NCBI RefSeq assembly: GCF_002776525.5
Contig: NC_045441.1
Coordinates: forward strand, 103,163,025 to 103,227,024
DNA from: Piliocolobus tephrosceles
Taxonomy: Eukaryota; Chordata; Mammalia; Primates; Cercopithecidae
Direction of reading: 5' to 3'
Length of the DNA: 64,000 nucleotides
The notes beneath the pieces were generated by a model. The model was not told the DNA's origin. It did not search any database and saw only the letters and a list, made by a program, of their open reading frames with translations. The position numbers and the translations under genes are program-made. The number at the start of each line of letters is the position of its first letter. Position 1 is the first letter of the stretch. This document shows, in pieces, positions 36,110 through 48,199 of the stretch.

Positions 36110-36586
36110 CAGATGCTCTTCAGCTTATGATGGGGTTACATTCTGACAAACCCATCAAAAGTTGAAAATATTGCAAATTGAAAATTTAATACATTTAATA
36201 CAAATGCACTTCTACCAAAGATCATAGCTTAGCACATCCTACTTCAAATGTGCACAGAACAAAGTAGCCTGCAGTTTGGCAAAATTATCAATAGAAAGCC
36301 TGTTTTATAATAAAGTGTTGAATATCTCATAATTTGTTATATACTGTACACTGTAGAGTACAGTATCAGTTGTTTACCCTTGTGACCGTGTAGCTGACTG
36401 GGAGCTGTAGCTCACTGCTGCTGCCCAGCATCACAAAAGAGTATTGTACCTTATATTACAAGCCCAGGAAAAGATCAAAATTCAAAACTGTATAAATATT
36501 CAAAGTACTGAAATGTGAATGACCTTCACACCATCATAAAATTAAAAATTCCTGTCAAACCATCTTAAGTTAGTATCCGTGTGTAG
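36110..36586 (+). mobile_element. TcMar-Tigger MITE (MER44-like)
   Basis: The left end, CAGATGCTCTTCAGCTTATGATGG, faces CATCTTAAGTTAGTATCCGTG on the right. Internal phrases 'ATAATAAAGTGTTGAATATCTC' and 'CCCAGCATCACAAAAGAGTAT' fit Tigger-derived MER44-type elements. There is no transposase frame. Confidence 0.72.
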
Positions 36587-36899
36587 TTTGATTAAATGAA
36601 AACACTTTTCATTGGGGCCAGTTTATAACCTAATAGGTCTGGATCTTCATCCAATCAATTTAGATGGCCTATGTATCCACCTTTCGTTTATGGTAACATG
36701 TGCTTATTACTAAATGCCCAAATGTTCTCTGTGGAGCTAGGAAAAGCAACTGGTGCTGTGTGCAGCTGCAACTGACATATATGAATGTATTTACTCTACC
36801 AGGTTGGGAGGCAGGGAAAGCCAAAGCCTAATTATCTTCCTATTTAAGAAACAAACACTGTAAGGAAGTGCCCTAAACATAGTTATTGAATGCTTTATG

Positions 36900-37565
36900 C
36901 CAGATACTTAACATCTCTGGAATCTGCCTCCTTCTCTCCATTCTCACTGCCATGCCTTAAGTCTGGCCCTGTCAGTTCTTACCCAGAGGCTACAGCCTCC
37001 TAATTAGTCTTGCCCTCCTCCCTGCTTTCTCTTTTTCTCTGCCAAACCATTTCTCTCAAGGCTATCAGAAGGAGCATAAGCATATGTAAATGAGATTGTG
37101 TATAAACCTTCAATGGCCGCCAATACTTCCAAGTAAAGTCCAAAGTCCTTAGAGTGGCATCCAAGATCATTAAAGATCCGATTCATGCCTATTTAGAGAA
37201 AAATAGAGAAGAGTCATCTCTTACTGTTCCCACTTCTACAAGTCAATTCTTTATCCATTCCAAACTATTGCTGGAAGCACTAAACTTGCACTCACTGCTG
37301 CCTGCCTGAGAGTCTCTGCTTTTTCCACTCTGCATATTCCTTTTCCATTTGGTTTACTCCTAGACTTCCCTAATTTCCTCCCTGCCATTTATTTAGGTAA
37401 GATGTCCAGAGTACTGTGTGGATGCTTATTGGAACTTACCACACCATGCTGTAATAGTTTACTTTTTACCATTGGACTAGAAACTCTTGAAGTCAAGAAC
37501 CACATCTAATTTATCTGTATTCTCTGTATCTACTACAATTTTTATCTGTGAGTAGATGATATGTA
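36900..37565 (+). mobile_element. L2 LINE, plus strand
   Basis: L2 phrases in order: 'CTACAGCCTCCTAATTAGTC', 'AAACCTTCAATGGCCGCCAA', 'AAGTCCAAAGTCCTTAGAG' and the 3' 'GAAACTCTTGAAGTCAAGAACC'. Confidence 0.78.
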
Positions 37566-38089
37566 AGTAATATTTCATAACTGAATAATTATCTACTTCA
37601 GTATATTGTCACAAGATGATCCCTCCTCAAACACAAAACTCTTCACACAAAACCTGGAATACTCAGATTTAAATCTTTATACCTTTGTTGCAACTTCAAA
37701 AATTCTAAGTTATATATGTATGAATAATGGGTTATGGCAATAAAAAGTTACAGCAATCTGAGAGAAATACAATGAAAAATACAACATGTGGATAAAGAAT
37801 ATATTTTTTGAAACAGAGCGTTTCATGGAAACTAAGTGACATAACCTGAATACTTCCTGATAGTGAATAAAAATTTATCAGTAACTATTATTAAATTAAT
37901 GTATAGCCTTTACTAAAAGGGTGATATGTTTCATTCTATTGTAAATTGTAACCATACTGATAAGGATGTCTTCAAAATATTGTTTAATTAAAAAACACTA
38001 GCTGTGAATAGCAGGTGGAGAACAATGCCTGTGATTTTAAGATCAAGAACAAGAGTAGATATGATTTGACATCAATTGTTCTGGGTTCA
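37566..38089. other. AT-rich DNA, nothing recognised
   Basis: No feature can be supported in this interval. Confidence 0.4.
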
Positions 38090-38690
38090 CTACATTTTTA
38101 ATTACAATAAAAGAGGTTTAATTGGCTCACAGTTCTGCCGGCATTACAGGAAGCCTGCAGACAGTGGCATCTGCTTCTGGGAGGCCTTAGGAAGTTTCTA
38201 ATCACGGTAGAAGGCAAGGGGAAAGCAGGCACATCACATGGTAAAAGGAGGAGCAAGGATGGGCAGGGAAGGTGCTGCACACTTAAACACAAACAGATCC
38301 TATGTGAACTCAGAGTTAGAGTTCACTTATCACCAAGGGGATGGCCTAAGCCATTCATGAGGAATCAGCCCTCATGATCAAAACACCTCCCACCAGGCAC
38401 CACCTCCCATATTGGGGATTACATTAAACATAAGATTTGGGTGGGGACAAACATGCAAACTATATAATTCTGCCTCTGGTCCCCAAAATCTTATGTCCAT
38501 CTCAATTGCAAAATACAATCATGCCTTCTCAACAGTCCCCCAAAGTCTTAACTCATTCCAGCATCAACTCAATCAAAATTCCCAAGTCCAAGTTCCCAAG
38601 TAATATATGGAGATGAATTTCTTCCACAAATGGATCTGTAAAATCAAGACAAATTATTTACTTTCAAGATACTGGGTAAACATTCCCATT

Positions 38691-39242
38691 TCAAAAGGGA
38701 GAATTTGGCCAAAAGAAAGGGGCTACAGGCCCTATGCAAATCCAAAACCCAGAAGGGCAGTCATTAAATTTTAAAGCTCCAAAATCATCTTTGACTCCAC
38801 GTCCCATGTCCAGGGCACACTGGTGCACAGGGAAGAATGCCAAGGCCTTGAGATAGACTCCTTGCAAGGGGTAGACTCCATGTCCCATGTGCAGGGCACA
38901 CTGGTGCAAGGGATAGAATCCCAAGGCCTTGGTAGGTTCCCAAGAATCCACCCTTGTGGCTTTTCCATGCTGAAGTTGCAAACTACTGGTTATTCTACCA
39001 TTCTGGGGTCTGGAGGATAGTGGTCCCCCTCCCACAACTCCAGTAGGCAGTGCACCAGTGGGATCTCTGTGTGGGGCCTCCAACCACACAGTTCCCTTCC
39101 ACACTGCCCTAGTACAGGTTCTCTGTAAGAGTGCCACCCCTGCAGCAGGCTTCTGTCTGAACACCAAGGCTTTCTTATACATCCTCTGAAATCTAGGCAG
39201 TGGCTGCCAACCCTCCTTTACTCTTGCACTCAGCATGACCAC
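38691..39242 (-). pseudogene. MaLR gag-like open frame, 183 codons
   Basis: This is the longest open frame in the window. It lies in the MST internal region and reads in the direction of the element. Its first third resembles the gag-like product of THE1/MST elements; the later part contains a repeated 'HQCAL' segment created by an 81-bp tandem duplication. There is no start context, promoter or protease partner to suggest that it is expressed, and upstream gag sequence lies in another frame after a gap of 86 bases. No zinc knuckle was seen. I read it as a chance-preserved fragment of a dead gag gene. Confidence 0.6.
38793..38931. repeat. 81-bp tandem duplication in MaLR internal region
   Basis: 'GACTCCACGTCCCATGTCC' with 'GGGCACACTGGTGCA' at 38793-38850 is repeated from 38874 ('GACTCCATGTCCCATGTGC', then 'GGGCACACTGGTGCA'), with both units ending near 'CCAAGGCCTTG'. 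The spacing of 81 bp equals 27 codons, so the overlapping minus-strand frame stays open. Confidence 0.85.
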
Positions 39243-39328
39243 AGGATTAACACCACATGAAAGTCACCAAGGCTTATGGATCACACCCTCTGGAGTTGCA
39301 GCCTGAGCTGTACCTGGAGTCCTTGGAG

Positions 39329-39679
39329 CTAAGGCTGTAACCAGAGCAGCCAGGATATGAGGAGCAGCCTCCTGGGTGATACAGAATAGTGCTGCCCTGT
39401 GTCTGGCCTCTGAAGCCATTCTTTCATCCTAGGCTTCTGGTCCTGTAAAGGGAAGGGCTGCCTCAAAGATCTCTGAAATGCCTTGGAGGCCTTTTTCCCA
39501 TTGTCTTCGCTATTTGCACTTGGCTCTTTTTTAGTTATGCAAATTTCTCTGGCAAGTAGTTTCTCCACAGCTCTCTTGTGTTCTTGCCCTGAAAACATGC
39601 TTTTCATTTCTACCACATGGCCAGGCTGCAAAGTTTCCAAACATTTATGTTCTGCTTCCCCTTTAATTATGAATTCCAA
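39329..39679 (-). pseudogene. MaLR gag-like open frame, 116 codons
   Basis: It lies just upstream (minus sense) of the 183-codon frame, in a different reading frame. Charged, Lys/Glu-rich composition with an 'AREICI' segment fits the MST/THE1 gag-like sequence. At least one frameshift separates it from the downstream frame, so no joint product can be made from this copy. Confidence 0.55.
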
Positions 39680-39948
39680 CTTTAAATCATTTCTTTGCTC
39701 CTATGTCTGAATGTAGGCTCTTAGAAGCAGCCACATAACTTTTTAAATGCTTTGATGCTTAGAAATTTCTTCCACTGGATACCCTAAATCTTCACTCTTT
39801 AGTTCAAACTTCCACAGATCCCTAGGGCATAGGCACAATGTAGCCAAGTTCTTTGTTAAGGCATCACATGGGTGACCTTTGCTCCAGTTCCCAGTAAGTT
39901 CCTTATTTCCATCTGACACCCCATCAATGTGGACCTTACTGTCCACAT

Positions 39949-39985
39949 ATTACTTTGAATGACAAAAACCTTTGCACCAACCTAA
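39949..39985 (-). mobile_element. Partial MADE1 (mariner MITE)
   Basis: 'TTTGCACCAACCTAA' with the preceding 'ATTACTTTGAATGACAAAAACC' is the right half of an MADE1 element with a small internal deletion. TA dinucleotides lie at both edges. MADE1 is the 80-bp Hsmar1-derived palindrome from which the miR-548 family arose; this copy lacks one arm and cannot form the hairpin. Its loss from the expected MST consensus leaves a continuous reading, so it was inserted after the MaLR. Confidence 0.75.
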
Positions 39986-40459
39986 TACTATCAGCATTTT
40001 GGTCACAACCATTTAACCAATCTCTAAGAAGTTCCAAACTTTCACTCATCTTCCTATCTTCTTATGAACCTTCCAGACTCTTTTAACCTCTGCATGTTAC
40101 CCAGTTCCAAAGTCATTTCCACATTATGAGGTATCTTTACAGCAACGCCCCACTCCTCAGTACCAATTTTCTGTGTTAGTCAATTATTGCACCACTGTAA
40201 AGAAATACCTGAGAATGGGTAATTTATAAGAAAAGATATTTAACTGGCTTATAGTTCTGAGGGCTGTACTGGAAGCATAGCAGCACGTGCTTCTGGAGAG
40301 GTCTCAGGAAGCTACCAATCATGGCAGCAGGCAAAACGGAACAGGCACATCACATGGCAAAAGTAGGAGCAGAAGCTGTTCATTATTGTTGTTAACACTG
40401 AGTTACATGACTTTGTGACCACAGTAAAACTCCAGAAATGTTAGCTATCCATTCAGTAA

Positions 40460-40710
40460 AAGAGCCAAAATTTAATAAGCATTTATTACGTGTCCAATAT
40501 GACTCTAAACAGACTATAGACATACTCATTTATTTCTCATGACACCCTATAGGGTAAGTAAAATTATTATCTCCATTTTATATATGAGAAAACTAAGGCA
40601 CAAAAAGGTAAGTTATAAAAGTCATACAACTAATAAGTGGAAGAGCCAGCAATAGACCCAGTACAGTCTGGTTTCAGATGCAATAGTCTCTATACTACTC
40701 TTCCTCCATT
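40460..40710 (+). repeat. MIR, plus strand, near complete
   Basis: 'AATAAGCATTTATTACGTGTCC', 'CTCATGACACCCTATAGGG', 'ATCTCCATTTTATATATGAG' and 'CTAATAAGTGGAAGAGCC' run in full MIR order. Confidence 0.88.
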
Positions 40711-40854
40711 TTAACAGATAAGAAGTATTGAGTATATCTACCTCATGAAGCTGTTGTCAGAATTAAGTCAATACCTGTAGTTATATTGCATTATTCACTC
40801 TAATTCTCCAGCCTTCCCTGTCTTCTTTACCACATGACTTCAGTTTCTTTCTCT

Positions 40855-41165
40855 ACAGGAGTAAATTTTTTCCCTACCCCTTGACTTAAGTGGGCCATAT
40901 GACCTGCTTTGGCTAATAGAATTGGGAAAAAGTAATGGTGCCTGTTGGTGTGCTTATTCTCTGCCATTACCCTGGGAGAAACATGCCCAGTGAAGAGCAG
41001 CCCCCTGCTCCCAGGAGGACGACGACAGAAACATGATACAGAGCTGCCCAGGTGAACACAGCCTGGATTAGCTAATTCCAGTTAATGCTCAGATAAATGA
41101 GGTGAATAAATGCCTATTTTTTTATGTCTCTGAGAGTCTGTCATTGTATATAGCACAGCAGTATA
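40855..41165 (+). mobile_element. Old MLT1-type LTR, plus strand
   Basis: 'GGCCATATGACCTGCTTTGGC', 'AATAGAATTGGGAAAAAGTAATG', 'CCCAGGTGAACACAGCCTGG' and 'GAATAAATGCCTATTTTTTTATG' match the body of older MLT1 LTRs in order. Confidence 0.65.
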
Positions 41166-41359
41166 GAATACAATACCTATAAAATTATGAGACCAATGGC
41201 TGGAGTATGGACACTTTCTATAGGCATTAGATATAATTACACTCTGTAGTCTCTTTGTCTTTATGGTTCTGTTTTATACAAATGATTCCAAAAGGACACG
41301 TAGTTCATAATTTTGCTTTTTAACTTTGAGAAAAGAGCACATAGGTACTGTGTAGCATT

Positions 41360-41470
41360 TTTTACTAGACTATAAACTCCTTGAGGGCAGGAAATCTGAA
41401 TTTTTAATCTTTTTATTCTCAGTTCCTCAAACAATGCCCAAGGTAAGGGCTCAATAAATGTCTGAAGAAA
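41360..41470 (+). mobile_element. L2 3' end, plus strand
   Basis: 'TATAAACTCCTTGAGGGCAGG' to 'GGGCTCAATAAATGTCTGAA' is the L2 3' terminus. Confidence 0.85.
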
Positions 41471-43039
41471 AGACTATTTTTTTCCCTCAAGTCAAGCCTT
41501 TCCAGAGTCAAGCTACTATTTTGTAGAAAGATAGGACAGCACTTTGGAACCTATTTAGCCACATACTGCATCATATCCATAGTCTCTACAGGATAATCTT
41601 TCATGCTAAGTCTATTACAATTAATGTATTTTATTTCTTTAATAATAAATTTCCAAATAAAATCAACTTTGGGGTTCTAATCTGTTACTAAAATAGTAAC
41701 TTGTTGCAAAGAACTAAAAAATATCACTGGATGAGTCCATCATGCTGCCACCAGTTACAAGGAAACAGACATGCCTCCTAGTCTGCTCACCAAGTATCTC
41801 AAAATACACCACCCTGCCAATCTTTACTCTTTTCAAACACTAATAAAATTATACACTATATCTACTAGCTCTATCTACTATGACTGTATCAAGTACAAAT
41901 TTACAAATAATTGCTGGAAGCAGCATACCCCCTGCTTCACCATCTGTATTTAGAGCTACCAGAGGAATTACTCTGCCCAGGCCCTTTGAGGTTCCTGGAG
42001 GCCCCATCCTATCTAGACCCTGACTATCCTAGCACTCCCAAGGATCTTTGTTTGCATGTCAAGCTTCCCGTTCCCAAAGCCACACTCATTTCTACCAGTT
42101 TGGGTCTGCTCTGGGTCTCTGATTCTCTATAACTAGTGAATACCACTAAATACCTGCAATTTAGTAGGGAAAAAGAACAAAACTTCCTATTTCCTTTCCT
42201 TTAGCATGTCTTTTTCTTCTTTTCTCTATTTTTATTTTCCTCCAGGAAACTAAATTTTAAAAATTGCCTTCCACTGTTCATGGAAGCCACTTTCTGGTGA
42301 TGATTCTCAGTTCAAATATTTAATTATCCCCTTTCATCCCATACACACACACTACAGGCCAATGAATCTCTACAACTATGTTGTGTTACGGAAGTGATGT
42401 GAGCTGCCCTGGCAGAGGGACAAGAAAGAAAGTGAATACTGTTTCAGGTACCTTTATTTCCTTCCCTAAACCTGTTAAAAGTGTTATAGACTTTACAAAC
42501 TATATGAGTTACTTATTTTGCATGTTCATTGCTGATTTTTGTTGCCTTCTCTGAAGTTAAAGTTTTGTCTTATGAGACGAATCATATAAAGAATGAAGTT
42601 TTAAGAGTTTCTTCTATGAATAAACCCTGTAAAACCACCAAGAAATTAGTGTTACTCAAAACTCTTCCAAATATCAGTATTTTCATCACCCTACTTGATT
42701 GTTTAATAAAAAGGTCATATTCAAGAGATATATAATTGGCATAATATATTTAAAATAAGAATAAAATATAAACAGTCTGGTTTCTTTCTGCATCACTGAT
42801 TTTTACTGTTTACCCTCAACTTTATGGTATGTTCAGTTCTATATAATTACTTACTTAATATGCATTTGTAAAGTGCTTGAACCTTTTAAAAGTAAATATC
42901 AAGAAACTATCAATGGGAATGTTTTAATGATGCTAAAAAATTATTTTCACCTAGGCAAACCATATAAACATCCAGTTTCCTTTAAAAATTTCAATAGGCA
43001 TCCAAAATCAGGCATATTTCCTGATTTCCATCCTAAAGG
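41471..43039. other. AT-rich DNA, no gene seen
   Basis: There is no recognised repeat. Frames of 60-73 codons at 41771-42132 and 42529-42735 show no domain. Confidence 0.42.
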
Positions 43040-43052
43040 AGACTACCTTTTC

Positions 43053-43360
43053 TTTTCTTTTTTTTTTTTTTTTTTTTTTTGAGATGGAATCTCACTCTGT
43101 CACCAGACTGGAGTGCAGTGGTGCAATCCCAGCTCACTGCAACCTCCGCTTCCTGGGTTCAAGTGATTCTCCTGCCTCAGCCTCACAAGTCTCAAGGACT
43201 ACAGGCGCATGCCACCACGCCCAGCTAATTTGTGGATTTTTAGTAGAGACAGGGTTTCACCATGTTGACCAGGATGGCCTCAATCTCTTGATTTCATGAT
43301 CTGCTCACCTCGGCCTCCCAAAGTGCTGGGGTTACAGGAGTGAGCCACTGCACCTGGCCC
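43053..43360 (-). mobile_element. AluS-type Alu, minus strand, with target duplication
   Basis: A T-rich tail (43053-43080) precedes 'GAGATGGAATCTCACTCTG', and the element ends 'CACTGCACCTGGCCC'. AGACTACCTTTTC (43040-43052) and AGACTGCCTTTTC (43361-43373) are a 13-bp target duplication with one difference. The 71-codon frame inside is Alu sequence. Confidence 0.93.
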
Positions 43361-43767
43361 AGACTGCCTTTTCAGTGAGAAGAACTTGTGGGGTTGAACT
43401 ACCTGATGTCAAATAAGAATTACAGCAGGAGTTAGTTATATAAAAATAGTTTCCTACAAATACTAACATAAGAAATATCAAATACCTTGTATATTTATAG
43501 TATTAAATTTATTTTGCTTTTACAGTAAATTATTTTTAGGGTATAAAGTTTACTTCTAAGGAGATAAAAAGCAATTGATGCTTCCTCAAAATAAAAAAGT
43601 TGACTCCAGCCATGTTTTTATTTGTTGAGAAATATGCTATGTCTACACTATAGGATACAGACTAACAGTTATTTACCTGTCCATTGCGTACTTGTCACCT
43701 AGGAGTCATCAGCAAGTTGCATCCATTAAACAAAGAAAAGTCATTCAACCAGCCATTGGGAGACAGC

Positions 43768-43862
43768 ATGGTAAGCAGAATTCTAAGAAGGCTCCTAAGA
43801 TTCCTGCATCATGGTATAACATACTCTATATAATGCCCTCCTCTTGAGGGTGTGTGGCACTA
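43768..43862 (+). mobile_element. MaLR-type LTR 5' fragment
   Basis: 'GTAAGCAGAATTCTAAGAAGG' and 'CCTCCTCTTGAGGGTGTGTGG' match the 5' end of an MLT1-related LTR, which is cut off where the antisense L1M starts. Confidence 0.5.
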
Positions 43863-45430
43863 TTTCCCTATTGATTTTCTGTATAGATGATCTCTCCATT
43901 GTTAAAAGTGGAGTATTGAAGTCTCCAATATTATTGTATTATAGTCTATCTTACCCTTCAGATCGATTAATATTTGTTTTATATATTTAAGAGCTCCAAT
44001 ATTGGGTGTATATATATTTAAAATTGTTATATCCTCTTGATAAATTGACCGCTTTATCATAACATAAGGTACTTCCTTGTCTCTTTTTATGCTTTTTGAC
44101 TTATAGTCTATTTTGTTTTATATAACCATAGCCATGCTTGCTCTCTTTTGATTACCAAGTTCCTGGAATATTTTTTTCCAAACTTTAATTCTCAATCAAT
44201 ATGTGCTCTTAAGGCTAAAATGAGTCTCTTTATCCATTTAACCACTCTTTCTTTTGGAGAATTTCATTTATTTACATCAAATGTAAGTACTGATAGGTAA
44301 GGACTTGCTACTGGCATTTTGTTAATTTTCTACTGACTGTTTTGTAGTTCTTTTGTTCTTCTCTTCCAATTTTGCTGCCTTTATAATTTGTTATATTTTT
44401 GTAATACTATGCTTTGATTCTTCTTTATCTTTTTTGTATCTGCTAGACTTTTTTGCAGTTTTCATGAGGCACACATAAAACATCTTATAATGTCCTAATT
44501 TAAGCTGATAATACCTTAACTTCAATTGCATACTTCTCCTCACCATCATATTTTATGCTATTGATGGAATACTTTATATTTATTTACATTGTATATCTTT
44601 TTTACCAATTATTTATAGCTCTAGTTGTTTTTAATACATTTGTTTTTGAACTTTTATACTAAGGAGTGATTTACACAGCACCTTTACAGTATTAGAATAT
44701 TTTGAATTTGACTATGCCTTTGCTTTTATCAGTGAGTTTTATATTTTAATATGCCTTCATATTGATACTTGTCATCCTTTTGTTTCAACTGTAAGAGCTC
44801 CTTTCACATTTCTTGTAAAGCCAGTCTCATGATGACCAGCTGCCTCATCCTTTTCCTGTTTTCAAATTTCTTTATCTGCCCTTCATTTCTTAAAGACAGT
44901 TCTTCAATGTGTAGTATTCTTGATTGGCAATTTTTTCTTTTAGCATTTTGAATGTGTCATTCCATTCCCTCATGGCTTGCAAGGTTTCTTTTAAGAAGTC
45001 TATTGAGAAGTAGTCCTTTATATTTGACAGTTTCTTCTCTCTTGCTGCTTTGAAGATTCTCTCTTTGCCTTTGATTTTTGATAATTTGATTATAATGTGT
45101 CTCAGAGTGTCCTTTTGAAATTGATACTGCTTAAGGCCTTTTGAGCTTCCTGAATCCGTTTGCCCATATTTCTCCCAAGAATATGTCCATATTCCTTCCA
45201 AGGTGTGTTGACGGGTGTGGCTTCCTTTAGGTTTCTAGGGGGGCTCCTGACGGGTCACTGGATGGATCCCTGGGCTTTCTGTACTGCTCCAGTTTGTGCC
45301 TGAGACAGGCTGTAACTGAATTTCTAGACTCACACAAAGAGACTTTTGTTGTGAGTGGGTGCAGAATTCTTGATTTTGCTGGAGGGAAGATGAGCAGGTG
45401 ACCTCCTATTCCACCATCTGCCGAAAGTCA
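43863..45430 (-). mobile_element. L1M, antisense, reaching its 5' UTR
   Basis: Antisense landmarks run in order: 'GGAGTATTGAAGTCTCCAATA' (43911), 'TTAAGAGCTCCAATATTGGGTG' (43987), 'CATTTCTTGTAAAGCCAGTCTC' (44807), 'GATTATAATGTGTCTCAGAG' (45089) and the 5'-end phrase 'GTGACCTCCTATTCCACCATC' (45398). The 103-codon minus-strand frame at 44890-45201 is a decayed L1 coding fragment. Confidence 0.8.
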
Positions 45431-45639
45431 TCTCTTGTTGATTCTTAAATTTGTGCTTTCTCCAAACTCTTTTTCTAAAATTCAGTTCATGTTTCTATCT
45501 GTCTAACACCCCCAAAACGTAATACTCTATCACTTCCCTTTTTCTCCTCTTGTATTATCTCTGTGAACTGCCTCCTTCACCACACCCAAGCCCCATATCA
45601 AGATAGGAATGTAGGAGCCATCCTAGACTCATTAGTCAT

Positions 45640-46385
45640 CAGAGAAGTGCAAACTAAAACTATCAAGATGTAAAAACACTCACTCAAATGTTTAATCATA
45701 CCACTGTTAAGAGAACGTTGGGTACCTGGGACCACTATACACTGACAGAAAGCAAATAAAATGGTGAAACCAATTTGGAAAATTATTTGGCAGTTTCTTA
45801 CAAAGCTAAACACACACTTATTGTATTGCCTAATAGTTCTGCTTCTGGATATTTATACAGATAAAATGAAAATACAGATACACAAAAAGACTTGTACAAG
45901 AATATTCAAGCAGCTTTATTCATAATAAAGTCTGTGTTAGAAATAATTCTAACCCACATCTCCATCAACAAAATAGACTTAAGAAAATAGACCTGTTCTA
46001 TTCCCACAATAAATACTTCTCAGCAATAAAAATGAAAAAAGTATGGATACACAAAACAACATGGATGAATCTCAAAAACATGCGGAACAAAGAAAGCTAG
46101 ATACGAAACACTGTATATGATAATGATTCCACTTACATAAAGTTCAAGAATAGACAAAAATTATTTATCATAATAAAAATCTGAAAAGCATTTGCCTCTT
46201 GAGACTGGGAAATGTATTGAACAGAGGGACAATTTCTGAGTTGATGGAAATATTCTACCTCTTGATAGGGGAGTGGGTTAGATGAGTATACGCATTTATC
46301 AAAACTCACAGAATTATTCACTTGAGATATACACATTTCACTGTAAATGTATTTTACCTCCAAAAAGTAGTATTTAAAATTGCTG
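45640..46385 (+). mobile_element. L1M 3' region, plus strand
   Basis: 'AGAGAAGTGCAAACTAAAAC' (45643), 'TCTGCTTCTGGATATTTATAC' (45838), 'AACATGGATGAATCTCAAAA' (46059) and the 3' UTR ending 'TATTTTACCTCC' (46350) are in L1M order. It faces the antisense L1M at 43863-45430. The 128-codon minus-strand frame at 46133-46519 is antisense to it and not a gene. Confidence 0.8.
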
Positions 46386-48199
46386 ACAGAAGTTATTTTC
46401 TTTGTTCTTACAAAATATACAACAGTAGGGAAAAAGAAATAAACTACTCTTGATACTTTACTCAGAAGGTGATATTTCCCATCTAGGAGATCATCATCTT
46501 GAACACACTGAGAACTCACAAATTCTATTTAAATGTTTTGAATCAAGCACTTTACTCTCACTTCTTTAGGACAGTAATATTCACTAACCCAGAGTCATTT
46601 TTCTTCGTGTCACTGAAAGCTTCTATTTTTAACTTTGAGTTTCTAAGTTCACCAAGGTCCATTAGGGACAGATTGAAGAAGCAAAAAAGGAATAAAGAAC
46701 CAGATATAGGAAAGAAAATAAAAAGCACTGAAAGTCTATTTTTTTTTTTCCTTGGAACTAATACTGCTTTCAATAGCACCAGATGTCAAACAATCTACCA
46801 GTCATCAAACATGTAGTCCTAAACCCTTAGAAGTAAAAAATACCAAACATAGGATTGACTAATTGTGGTGGCAGCACCTCAAGACATAAGTACCCCTCAG
46901 TAGAACCTGAAACAAGGCTGGTTCCTCATGTATCCCCTCTAGATAGACAAGGATTCAGCTGCAATGAAATGATGATCAGAGTTAATGGAGAGTTGTCAGT
47001 GCTGGAAATTGTGGAGTTTGAGTTTGCAGTTGACTGAATCTGGGCATAAGTGCAAGCCAATTTGTATGAAAGCCAAGCACAAACAAAAAATACCTGGTAA
47101 TTAGTGATGGCCAATTCAACTTGGATCATACCCCAAACCTTGTCAGCACTTGTTATTCATTTAAAAAAAACCATTAAGACTGTAAGGTATGTTTTATTAC
47201 TGCCTATATTTTTTCATTCCATGCACCACCACTTCACTCTATTCATTACAATCTCCTCTAAAGCATTGCATATCATTACTAAAAAGAAACTTATTTTTCT
47301 TGCTCCATATAACTGCTACCAGAAGCTTATATGTTTTTAATTCCTGGGCAAAAACATTTGCCCCTCACCTTAACAAGTGCTTACTTATATAATAAATGAT
47401 GAAAGGAAGTAGCACATATTTTGAATCCAATAATACAATCTAATTCTGGGACACCACAGAAGAACCAATCTTGAGTTTAGCCCACAATGCGTGACACCAT
47501 TATTTGGAAGGCCCTCAAAGCACCGTGGAAATGTGGATCTTCATATTTATAACTTATGTTATAAATATCATACTGACTAAAATCATTAACATTTCTCCAG
47601 GAAAACATGAATTTGGGGATAAATAAGGACTTGAAATTGTCTCTTGTAAGTTTAGGTCAGGATTTTTTATAAAAAGAGTTTGCCACAAACATTTAAAAAA
47701 TCTTTTCACTTTTCAGAGCTTTTTGAACTTTGGTTACAAAAACCCTATGCTAGGTATTTGTTTTTGGCTTTTATTCAGATTGGCTTGCACTGTTAACTGC
47801 TCATTAACTCTGATCATTATTTTCTTGCAGTAGAATCCTGATATAACTGGAGGCAGCAAATAAAACTAGCCTTGTTTCAGATTCTTCCTAAAGCTGTGAA
47901 TTTTCATTTTTGTAATCTGATGAAATAACAGGAAACACACTAAAACCCATCATAGAGGTGAACAAGAAACTCCTTACCCAGAGATTTCCAAATATATTTA
48001 GGCTACAATATATTTTAGCATGACAAAGAGCTCCATGGACTCTTACCCTTGTCTGTTTGCTAATACTCTCTCGGCAATTCTTCCTTCTACCAAAAAAAAA
48101 AAGGAAAGAAGAAAGAAAGGAAAGTGTTACCTAAATGAAAAAAATAAAAGACTGTTATCCTGACAAGCCAGAGTGGCTATACTTAACTTCTCATGCATT
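46386..48199. other. AT-rich DNA, no gene seen
   Basis: No transposon is recognised. There is a purine tract of A11 plus GGAAAGAAGAAAGAAAGG at 48091-48125. The 105-codon frame at 46499-46816 has no recognisable domain. Confidence 0.42.

Larger units (their letters stand above)
38090..40378 (-). mobile_element. MaLR (MST) provirus-like remnant with both LTRs partial
   Basis: Minus-strand order is 5' LTR remnant (40171-40378), internal region (38468-40170), 3' LTR (38090-38467). The left LTR keeps 'TTTAATTGGCTCACAGTTC' to 'GATTTGGGTGGGGACAAAC' but lacks its outer end. The right LTR keeps 'GAGAATGGGTAATTTATAAG' and is cut near 40378, losing its U3. The internal part shows MST/THE1 phrases such as 'GTACCAATTTTCTGTG' at the LTR junction (40162). 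MaLR elements carry only a gag-like gene and lack pol, so they depended on another ERVL for mobility. Two decayed frames persist inside. Confidence 0.85.

Noticed and set aside
39949..39985. miR-548-type microRNA hairpin
   Set aside because: Only one arm of the MADE1 palindrome remains, so no stem can form.
46133..46519. 128-codon minus-strand open frame
   Set aside because: It is antisense to an L1M 3' region and has no domain.
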